A stretch of 36,822 nucleotides of DNA, taken from positions 1 to 36,822 of the forward strand of contig JAHDFX010000034.1 in NCBI GenBank assembly GCA_020627965.1. The letters are read 5' to 3'. Position 1 is the first letter of the stretch; each line of letters starts with the position of its first letter. The translations under genes were made by a program, and so were the position numbers. Positions 9,053 through 16,947 of the stretch are shown here, piece after piece. This stretch comes from Saprospiraceae bacterium. Its GTDB lineage: Bacteria; Bacteroidota; Bacteroidia; Chitinophagales; Saprospiraceae. The notes under the pieces were generated by a model. That model was given only the letters and a program-made list of their open reading frames with translations, had not been told where the DNA came from and did no database searches.

Positions 9053-12000
9053 ATGAAAATACTAAGACTTGCATTATGCATAGGAATATTCCTGTGTACC
9101 TACCTGACTATTCAGGCTCAATGCCCCGAACAAGCCCCGATAACATTGACTAATCAACCAGTCGATTGTGGTGCAGCCCAATCTAATTTGAGCATTGCAC
9201 CTTATTTCAGTGTTTGTCAGACGATTTGCCTGAACAATACAAACTCAGGTTCAAGTGGGCAAGTAAGCGACTTGTCCTGCCTGGGTGGTTCAGATGCCAA
9301 TGATATGTGGATACATGCCGAAAATCTGTATGATGCAGTACCCAATTATGATGGTTCTATCGGACTGCGTTGGGTAGATTGGCCCAATAAAGCTTCCGGC
9401 GCTTTGCCGCCTTATGTGGCTATACATGCTGAAGTAGATGCTGATCTGGCGGGCGTAGGTATCAATGTTATCAGCATTAATTGTGGCGATGGCTTTATCA
9501 TTGAAAATGCAATATGCCTGCCACCCGAACAGCCCGGACAACAATTCTACGCAGTAGCCGGAACCTTCCCAACATTGGCAGAACTAGACCCTGTAGTCGA
9601 TCAGCAAGGTGGTATTGATCTCGATTTGAATGACATTAATTACTGGATTCAATTTGTAACCAGTGACGGCGGACAAGGCGATATTTGCTTTGAGGTATCT
9701 AAATATGAAGCTGGTTCGCTTTGTGGTGATGCTATTCCATTGACATTAAGTGGAGGAGCTAATACAATGACTGGCTCAACTAGTGGATGTCTATGCGATG
9801 CCACGGTATATGGAGGTCTTGCTAGTACTGTAAATAACTTGCCTGTACCTTGCGGAGGAGAATCTGCTTCTGCATTGTGGTATGAAATTGAAGCAACTTA
9901 TGATTGTAATATCATCTCTGCCGATATATCCTCATGGGGAGCTAGTGATGATTATAATGTAGCCATTTTAAGTGATGTAAATTGTCCCGGAGCCAATGGC
10001 ACCAATCCCATTACAGGTGCGGCTGTTTTTACACCAGGACAAGCACTGAATCCGGGAACAGTCATCGAAGCTTCTGCTTGTAGTGGAACTGCTGTAACCG
10101 TAGAGTCATTGCCGCCTGGTACTTATTATGTATATATTTCAGGTACAATGGAGCGCCCAACTTTCACTTTAGATGTAACGGTTTCAAATGGAGCTACAGA
10201 TGCAGGAACTGCTTCTTCAGGACAGAATGGAGCAAGTGTTTGTTCTGGAGCAACTATGCAGGTCAGTTCTTCTGGCTCAGTGTTGCCACAAATAGGGTCT
10301 GGTCAGGATGTTGCCTGGTTCTATGACGAAAATATCAACTTTGATCCTTATAATGGAGAAGGTACATATGGCGGCTCTGGTACGAGTAATGCCAGTATCG
10401 CTTTGCCTGTAAATACAGGCTGTTCTCCGGTTACGATTTATGTGAAAGGTATTGTTTCGGATGATGGTTCTTCTGCTTCCGCAAATTGTGGCGCTGTGTC
10501 GAATGTGCTTAATGTTACAGTTTATCCTGATATAGGTACACCAAGTATATTGAATCAGCAATGCCTGATCACAGTAGCCGGGCGTTGTCCTGATTTTACG
10601 GTAAATGGCAATGCTTCTTCAGATACTTACACTGGTACGTCCGCAGAAGACGGCAATACCATCAGCTTTGTTGTTTCTAATGGTTTAGCTGATTGTGATG
10701 AAACAGTTTTTGAAACTTTCAATTGTGGAAGTACCAGTTGTGTCCAGCCTTCTGGTTCCGCCATGGCAGTTTGTGATGCCGGCGATCCTTTTAATTTTTA
10801 TATTGAAGTTAATTTTACGCCTGGTTCTGCCAGCTCTTATCTGGTAACAGCTAGTGATGGAAGCGCAATACCTTCTGGAGGTGGTACCGTTCAGCTAGGC
10901 CCATTTGCTAATGATAATACGATTTCGGTCAGTATTGACAATACAGAAGATAATAGTTGTAACTTGCCTTTGGGTAATTTTACTAATAATTGTAATCCGC
11001 TTTCCTGTCCGAACCTGACTTCAGCTACAGCTAGTGTATCAGGCGATGTTTGTAGTGGCGATCTGGTCATTTTACAGGCAACTGTAGATCAGGGCGTTTT
11101 GGGAATGGATTATACTATACAATGGTTTGTAAATGGAACAGCTATTCCCGGTGCTAATGTATTGACGTATAATTATAATTTTGAAACCAGTCAGAATTGT
11201 GCGCCGGAAGTACAAATGTTCTCTGCTGAAATTAATTGTCTGATACCCAATGCAGCACCAGCAACGAATGAAGATATAGATGTTGCTGGCTTCCTGACCG
11301 TTTATCCAATTCCTGAACTGGGTATTGATTTTTTCCCAGACCCTTCAGGCTGTATTACAACGCCAGTTGATAATTGTGGAAACCTGGTCATCACAAACTC
11401 CCCGACAACCAATCCCGGACCTGGTGATCCTGCGGTAATGGTCAGTTACACTGTTTCTGTACCTGGCGCACCTACAGCTTGTGCAGCTACCGGAACTTAT
11501 GTGATTGAGTGTGAAAGTTGTGGTAGTGATGCCGGTGCCGGTGTTACGAATGTCGATAATGTCTACTGTGATGGCGAAACATTTACAGTAGAAAGTACAG
11601 GCGCTGCTTTGGATAATGGTTATACAATGGGTTATGCAGTTACCACTACAAATCCTTATAATAACCTGGAAAGTGTTGTCAATGATGCAGTGAGCACAGG
11701 CAATGTGATAGGCCCATTCGGAGCAGCCGATCAGGTGAATTTTACTAATGGTGTAGATTATGGTCCGGGTACTTATTACTTTACTCCGTTCACCAGTTTG
11801 AATGTTAGTAATGCACAGCCTCTATTTGTTGAATCTGGTTCATTGGAGTCATCCTCCTTATTTGATGTAGAGGAGGCAACCATCGTTATTCCACCACAAA
11901 TTTACTGTGCAGGTATAACGAATTTTGATATTACTTTCACCGCAGTACAAACCAGCGGTGGTGGCGATCCTATTGATGAAATCAGCGGATTGTTTAGTAA

Positions 12001-13978
12001 TGGAGGCGGAAACGGCTTCAACGAAACCTTATCTAATTATAGTAATAACCCTTCCGGGCAATCTGTTTTTATACAAGTTACTAGTTCTTTTGGGGCTACA
12101 GTAGAGTATACTCTAACGGTTAACTATTCAGATGATTATTCATTCCCGACACTTTGTCCTTCCTGTGATGATGTAGGAAATCCGGTAACAGTAGAATTAT
12201 TGCCTGCTATTACATTGGCAAGTATTAACCAGCCACAAGTATGTGATGGAACTACATTGGATTTAAATAGTATAAATCCTGCCGCTAATGTTCCAGGAGC
12301 ATTTACCTGGTACGATGCTGATCCGGCGATGGGAGGTATGGCAATTGCAAATCCTGAATCAGTTGTACCAAACAATGGAAATGAATATTGGGTAGAGTTT
12401 GCTGCTACGGCTGATCCTACTTGTACCGCTACTGCTAGTTTTGTTGCTAATACAACGGCTTTACCTATGGTAAATGCTATTCCAGCTCAATCGCCGCTTT
12501 GTCTTGGAGATATAGTCGATTTGACGACTTTACAAGCTGGTATCACTAATGAACAAGGTATTTTTACCTGGTACCGTGGTAATCCTGCAACTGATCCTTT
12601 TGCAGTACAATTGACCAATACTGCCGCTATGAATCAGTCACCTGCTGATGGAACCACTTATTATGCTGTTTTCACAGGAACTTCAGGTTGTACTAATCAG
12701 GTTAGCGTAAGCTATACAGTAAATAATCCGCCTCAGCTTACACCAGTAGCTACACAAAGTATTTGTGATGGCGATATAGTCGATCTGACTGCAATAGAAG
12801 CCGACTTAGCCGGTAGCTTAATGGGAACATTCACCTGGTATGATGCCGACCCGGATGTAAATGGTATGCTTGTTAATGATCCTGGCTCTGCTACTCCAAA
12901 TGATGGAGACACTTATTTTGCGGTATTTGAAGATGCTGGTACGGCTTGTATCAATAAAATAGGCGTCAGCTTTACAGACTTCCCTGCACCTGTTCTAAAC
13001 CAACCAACGTCAGACCCTTTATGTGAAGGTGCAGAAGTAGACCTAACTACTTATGAAGCAGATATTACACTATCGGCAGGAACATTTACCTGGTATTTAA
13101 ATGGGGTAGAAGTGGTTACGCCGGATGAGGTTATCCCGGCTGACGGGCAAACTTATACAGCAGAGTTTCAGGATGCTTTGACAGCTTGTTCAGCTACAAC
13201 AAGCATCAGCTTTTCTGTATTGGCAAATCCTGTTTTGAATGCAGTATCACCTGCTCCATTTTGTGGTATGGAAATGACCGACCTTACAGCGTTTAATAAT
13301 GATATCACTATGGCTTCTGGTACACTTGAATGGTATTTAGGTGATCCGGCTATGGGTGGAACGCTTATCAATGATCCGACGAATGTTACACCTGCTAATC
13401 TTGATGAATACTGTGCTTTATTCAATGCTACTAATGGATGTGCAGCGACAACTTGCTTTACAGCAACAGTCTTTGCTGAAGTAACAGGTATTACAGCAGA
13501 TTATACTTGTAATGGCGGTTTGGGTACGTTGGCTGTAGATTTCAGTGCAGCAGCAGGGGGTAATGGCTCTTATCAGGTAGCCGCCAATTCGCCGAATATA
13601 GATGGTGAAGTACTGCCTGATGGCACTGATTGGACGATCATAGTAGAGGATACTAATGGTTGTCAGCAGCCCATGACCCTTATGGGAACGATTCTGTGCC
13701 CTGTAGGGCTAGAAGATATACTATTGGAAAATAGCCTAAGTATTTTCCCTAATCCTACCAATAATATGCTGAATATAAGTTTTGAACTGCTCGAACCAGC
13801 AGAAGTTCAAATTCGCTTGCAGGATATCTTGGGTCAGGAAATATATAGCACAGATCAAGGTACAGTTGCCAATACTTACCAAAACTCAATTAATTTGTCT
13901 GATTACGCATCAGGAGTTTATCTCTTGTCAATTCAGGTAGGAGAGGAGTTGTTGGTTAGAAAGATAGTTAGAGAATAA
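9053..13978 (+). CDS. Large multi-domain secreted protein with T9SS type A sorting domain
   Basis: This 1641-residue protein has a signal peptide (residues 1-22, cleavage near IQAQ). The cysteine-rich N-terminal third includes a beta-sandwich-like segment near residues 225-375 that resembles pre-peptidase C-terminal domains (SLCGDAIPLTL and LPPGTYYVYISG). The middle has low similarity to known domains. Five tandem Ig-like modules of about 80 residues at roughly 1060-1475 have the pattern C-x-G-x-x-V-D-L-T followed by G-T-F-T-W-Y. The tail from about residue 1560 (LSIFPNPTNNMLNISF, then ASGVYLLSI and LVRKIVRE) is a type A T9SS sorting domain. The protein should be exported and anchored or released at the surface. 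No catalytic motif was recognised, so an adhesive or structural role is the fair guess. Confidence 0.9.
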   Translation: MKILRLALCIGIFLCTYLTIQAQCPEQAPITLTNQPVDCGAAQSNLSIAPYFSVCQTICLNNTNSGSSGQVSDLSCLGGSDANDMWIHAENLYDAVPNYDGSIGLRWVDWPNKASGALPPYVAIHAEVDADLAGVGINVISINCGDGFIIENAICLPPEQPGQQFYAVAGTFPTLAELDPVVDQQGGIDLDLNDINYWIQFVTSDGGQGDICFEVSKYEAGSLCGDAIPLTLSGGANTMTGSTSGCLCDATVYGGLASTVNNLPVPCGGESASALWYEIEATYDCNIISADISSWGASDDYNVAILSDVNCPGANGTNPITGAAVFTPGQALNPGTVIEASACSGTAVTVESLPPGTYYVYISGTMERPTFTLDVTVSNGATDAGTASSGQNGASVCSGATMQVSSSGSVLPQIGSGQDVAWFYDENINFDPYNGEGTYGGSGTSNASIALPVNTGCSPVTIYVKGIVSDDGSSASANCGAVSNVLNVTVYPDIGTPSILNQQCLITVAGRCPDFTVNGNASSDTYTGTSAEDGNTISFVVSNGLADCDETVFETFNCGSTSCVQPSGSAMAVCDAGDPFNFYIEVNFTPGSASSYLVTASDGSAIPSGGGTVQLGPFANDNTISVSIDNTEDNSCNLPLGNFTNNCNPLSCPNLTSATASVSGDVCSGDLVILQATVDQGVLGMDYTIQWFVNGTAIPGANVLTYNYNFETSQNCAPEVQMFSAEINCLIPNAAPATNEDIDVAGFLTVYPIPELGIDFFPDPSGCITTPVDNCGNLVITNSPTTNPGPGDPAVMVSYTVSVPGAPTACAATGTYVIECESCGSDAGAGVTNVDNVYCDGETFTVESTGAALDNGYTMGYAVTTTNPYNNLESVVNDAVSTGNVIGPFGAADQVNFTNGVDYGPGTYYFTPFTSLNVSNAQPLFVESGSLESSSLFDVEEATIVIPPQIYCAGITNFDITFTAVQTSGGGDPIDEISGLFSNGGGNGFNETLSNYSNNPSGQSVFIQVTSSFGATVEYTLTVNYSDDYSFPTLCPSCDDVGNPVTVELLPAITLASINQPQVCDGTTLDLNSINPAANVPGAFTWYDADPAMGGMAIANPESVVPNNGNEYWVEFAATADPTCTATASFVANTTALPMVNAIPAQSPLCLGDIVDLTTLQAGITNEQGIFTWYRGNPATDPFAVQLTNTAAMNQSPADGTTYYAVFTGTSGCTNQVSVSYTVNNPPQLTPVATQSICDGDIVDLTAIEADLAGSLMGTFTWYDADPDVNGMLVNDPGSATPNDGDTYFAVFEDAGTACINKIGVSFTDFPAPVLNQPTSDPLCEGAEVDLTTYEADITLSAGTFTWYLNGVEVVTPDEVIPADGQTYTAEFQDALTACSATTSISFSVLANPVLNAVSPAPFCGMEMTDLTAFNNDITMASGTLEWYLGDPAMGGTLINDPTNVTPANLDEYCALFNATNGCAATTCFTATVFAEVTGITADYTCNGGLGTLAVDFSAAAGGNGSYQVAANSPNIDGEVLPDGTDWTIIVEDTNGCQQPMTLMGTILCPVGLEDILLENSLSIFPNPTNNMLNISFELLEPAEVQIRLQDILGQEIYSTDQGTVANTYQNSINLSDYASGVYLLSIQVGEELLVRKIVRE

Positions 13979-13984
13979 TTTTTT

Positions 13985-14049
13985 ACCACGGGTTACACAG
14001 ATTGATACAGACGATACTTTATCTGCGTCAATCTGTGTACATCTGTGGT
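13985..14049. terminator. Long imperfect hairpin (CACAGAT-type) after the 1641-residue protein gene
   Basis: An arm of about 27 bases beginning ACCAC and containing ACACAGATTGA pairs with an arm at 14022-14049 ending CTGTGGT, with only a few mismatches and a loop of about 10 bases. It starts 6 bases after the stop codon at 13978, so a terminator or mRNA 3'-end stabiliser is plausible. The same kind of element, sharing CACAGATT and the CCAC/GTGG ends, occurs at 26739-26823, so it is probably also a dispersed repeat. The RHS relic begins right at its right edge. Confidence 0.65.
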
Positions 14050-14052
14050 GAA

Positions 14053-15182
14053 AAGATAAGTCAGATTGGGAATGTACTAGTGACTACTTCGGATAGAAAT
14101 CTATTAGATAATAGTGCTTTTATAGCTGATGTGACGGCTACGAATGATTATTATCCTTTTGGAATGTCTATTGCTAACAGGTCATTTAGTTCTGGTGGGT
14201 ATAGGTATGGATTTAGAATTTATAATCCTTCGCTCGGAAAGTTTTTAAGTGTCGATCCAATCGCTAATGAATATCCTTTTTATAGTACCTACCATTTTGC
14301 TGGTAATATGCCCATCTTTGCAAAAGACCTTGATGGGCGTGAACCTGATGTAATAAATGGTAAATTAGTAGGATATAGAATCAAAGCGGATCAAGGGCCG
14401 ACACATATTGCAAAAGATATAAACAATCCCGATAATCAGAAAAAATATGGTTATTGCTTAATAGAACCAATTGAGTGGACGGAGCTAATAGATGATTCTG
14501 CTAATCAAATATATTGGGGGGCACAGAATATCTCAGGTGATAGATACGATAAACATAATGATGATTATAAACATGTTGCTATTCACCCCGGAGAGCTTGT
14601 TAATATTGTTGGAGACTGTGATGATTGTAGTGAGCCAACTCCTCCAGAAGAACCAAAACGAGAAGTAGTAGAGTTAGAACAATCTCCACTTTCTGAAAAA
14701 GCAGACATGGTTAAGGCTAGGACATATTCTTTTACTGTTAATGATGCATTTATAGGTGGGGGGGAGTAGAATTCGGATTAGGAATTGATAATTATGGAGA
14801 CTATGGTTTCTATACTAGACCGATGGTTATGATTGGAGTAGGTGGAGGACTAGGGTTTGGTTATCAACATCTGAAATCTGCGAATGGAACACCTATAATT
14901 TTAGAAGAAATAGCTGGACGGGATTTTGAATATACGTTAGAATTTGCAGTTCTCTCAAATGTAAGAGGTGGAGATCAATATCCAGATACACACGGAGGAA
15001 ATATTTTTACGAATTATGGAAACGAATACTACACTGGAGGTATCGGAGTTCCAACTATTTCTGATTTAAAGCGTTTTAAACTCAAACCTAGATTAGGGCT
15101 CGGTGTATATAGCTCAATTGGGTGGACTAATTTTCTCTGGAAAAATAGGAGAACAGAAGAGGGTAGGGAAAATCCTCATTAG
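14053..15182 (+). pseudogene. RHS repeat-associated core tip, orphaned and frameshifted
   Basis: The translation starts inside the RHS core (GNVLVTTSDRN, then DYYPFGM, RSFSSGGYRYGF, LGKFLSVDP, YHFAGNMPIFAKDLDG) with no YD-repeat body upstream. RHS cores usually have about 15-25 residues (NGKEKD-like) between YRYGF and the R-x-Y-x-P-x-L-G-x-F block. Here YRYGF joins directly to RIYNPSLGKF, so that segment is deleted. After the core comes a variable C-terminal domain that stops at 14767-14769, just after a run of seven G. The reading frame from 14766 onward continues without a stop to 15182 (VEFGLGIDNYGDYGFYTRP, then a glycine-rich segment). One G fewer would join the two into one protein. The C-terminal domain is not recognised. 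No convincing start codon exists, and the apparent ATG at 14002 lies inside the preceding hairpin. It is probably a displaced RHS tip cassette or relic. Confidence 0.75.
14758..14764 (+). other. G7 homopolymer at the frameshift in the RHS relic
   Basis: Seven consecutive G follow GGT. In the core frame they give GGGE then a stop; with six G the frame reads GGGVEFGLG and stays open for another 139 codons. This could be a true mutation, a slipping (phase-variable) tract, or a base-calling error. Confidence 0.7.
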
Positions 15183-15439
15183 GAGCTACTGAAAACCACG
15201 ATTTTGCCCTATTAGATAGACATGTACGCACAACCTTAAAGCCTATTTTTGCACGTTTTATAGGAGAATACTTGCTTTAGGTAAGTGTGTGTTGTCGTTT
15301 TGACTAGTAAAAAATCCTTGGTTTCGACTATATCGTTTAACTTTAGAATGAAATCTACTCAAGAGGTATTGTCAACTAAAGGATTTCTCCAAATAAGCGT
15401 TATTGTGGAAAATATTCTCGTAAAAAATTACACTTGAAT

Positions 15440-15816
15440 ATGATAAATGAGTATTTAAAATTGTTTTTAAAGTTATTTACTATGCTGATGCTTTCATTAC
15501 TTTTTTTTCTAAATATCCAGTAGATACACAAGAAAATTTTAGATGTATAAGGAATCGAAGGCTTAGTAAAAAAGTATATAATGGAAGAGTCCTTGATAAG
15601 AAACGAAATTTTACTGTAGACCACATCGAAGTATTGTTTCTAGATAATTTCAAAAAAATGACATGGCAAGAAAAAGAATATAATAAGAATGTTTATAATA
15701 GTGTTGATATAGGAGACTCAATAGTCAAAAATAAAGGAATACTTCTATTGGAAATACATAAGCAAGATACTATAGTTTATATTGATATGGAGTTGGACTG
15801 CAATACTACCAAATAA
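15440..15816 (+). pseudogene. Small membrane-anchored protein gene broken at a T8 tract
   Basis: An ATG at 15440 opens a frame encoding a hydrophobic N-terminus (MINEYLKLFLKLFTMLMLSL) that ends at a TAG at 15521. A run of eight T lies at 15501-15508. The frame open on the far side of the run reads LFFSKYPVDTQENFRC and continues without interruption to the TAA at 15816. With one extra T, a single protein of about 125 residues results: one membrane segment followed by a charged, lysine-rich soluble domain. The family is not recognised. Its place just after an RHS tip suggests an immunity or accessory protein, but that is inference from position only. Confidence 0.55.
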
Positions 15817-15894
15817 TAGTTTACAGCTAAATAGATAATCGGTAAAAAAGTTGGTAAACTTTGCTTTTTCATTTCATTCGCCCTATTTTTTGCC

Positions 15895-16163
15895 ATGACA
15901 AAATTTGAAAGGAATCAGTCTATCTATAAATGCCATAAGGAAGGCATGAGTCAAATGAAGATTGGAGAGATTTTCAGTCTCAGTCAAAGTGCTGTGAGTT
16001 TGATAATTATCCAGATGAAAAATGGAGCTTCTCCCAGTTTAAAAGAAACTCGGGGTTCAAAACCAAAGTTATCTAATAGCCAGCGGCTTGAACTAGCCAC
16101 ACTTTTAAAAGAGCCTCCATCCGATCACGGATTTTCGGTATGGAATAAATGGAGTATTCAATC
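15895..16163 (+). pseudogene. IS630-family transposase, N-terminal fragment
   Basis: The 5' part encodes a helix-turn-helix domain (MTKFERNQSIYKCHKEGMSQ, then IGEIFSLSQSAVSLII) followed by the linker typical of IS630/Tc1-like transposases (KPKLSNSQRLELATLLKEP, then DHGFSVWNKWS). Homology stops near residue 89. From about 16164 the frame runs antisense into an IS21 istA fragment, so the last ~33 codons of the open frame are not native. The DDE catalytic domain is missing, so the element is dead. I recognise no terminal inverted repeats or target duplication for it. Confidence 0.75.
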
Positions 16164-16809
16164 TCTAAGCATTGCAGAAACGAAGCGAAAAACCGTAATA
16201 AGCCGACAACTTCAGCAAATCATCCGTCGCTTCTTTATCCGTATTTTTAACTGCAAATTTTGATACAGCTACCCGCATATTATCATAGATCAACTCTCCG
16301 GCTACCCTTCCGGTATAGGAAAAATACAGGCTGTGCGCCTGTAGAAAACTACTCATATCCTGGCGATCAAACAGATGAGCCCAGCGATGATTGCTGTAAG
16401 TGCAGGTGAAAACTGCTAGCTGAAAACGCTGATCTGATCCACCAATGCTTAAACATACCTCACCCCAGTCAAACTCTGCCGAAGCACCGGCTATACCATG
16501 CTGCCGAATGTAGGCTTCACGTACAGCAAGACGCTTTGTCCGAATATAGGAGTTTACCGTAGAATAGCTGATCTTGTATCCCGCATCCAACAGCGCAGCG
16601 TGAATATCTACATTCTTCAACTGCTGTTTGCGACGCCCTAAAATGACTTTTTCTGCATTTTTCTTTAGATAGCCATCTATCAGATTACACATCTCTTCAC
16701 TCAGACGACGACGCTGCCGAGTACTGCTGTCGTAACTCGGAGCTTTTCTCATATAAATAAGCCCAAACCCAATACAAAGTATTGTCAAACACAAAATATA
16801 TGGAGACAC
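16164..16809 (-). pseudogene. istA: IS21-family IstA transposase fragment
   Basis: Translation on the minus strand gives the middle of an IstA integrase: a helical DNA-binding segment (RRKQQLKNVDIHAALLDAGY, YSTVNSYIR), then the RNase H-like core with EFDWGEV (first catalytic Asp) and LIYDNMRVAV (second Asp). The sequence ends abruptly at YGFSLRFCNA, where IstA normally continues with the catalytic Glu region. That point joins the IS630 fragment in the opposite orientation. The N-terminal helix-turn-helix is missing or altered: the first ~20 residues of the open frame (MSPYILCLTILCIG) are hydrophobic and unlike IstA. No istB is present. It is truncated at both ends and inactive. Confidence 0.8.
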
Positions 16810-16891
16810 GAATAAAAACCCATTACCCTTATTTTATACTATAATTTCCTGAAAAGCAACGGAAAGGAAACTTTGTGCGTTCTGAATTTAA

Positions 16892-16902
16892 ACACGTTCT
16901 TA
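16892..16902 (+). promoter_or_regulatory. ACACGTTCTTA motif, copy 3 (upstream of paralogue 1)
   Basis: Identical to the copies at 8288 and 8992, and preceded by ATTTAA as in copy 1. It ends 45 bases before the ATG at 16948. TTTG at 16872-16875 lies about 16 bases upstream, but no TAnnTTTG box is evident downstream. Confidence 0.4.
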
Positions 16903-16947
16903 AACCACCCGCTAGAGAACCGATACATTAAATTTAACTGAAACACG

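Noticed and set aside
14002-14052. ATG at 14002 as start of the RHS-like protein
   Set aside because: The first 17 codons are the loop and right arm of a hairpin related to one at 26739; RHS similarity begins only after it.
16747-16809. Hydrophobic N-terminus of the IstA fragment as a genuine membrane protein
   Set aside because: IstA proteins have a helix-turn-helix there; the hydrophobic codons are more likely unrelated DNA fused to a truncated transposase.
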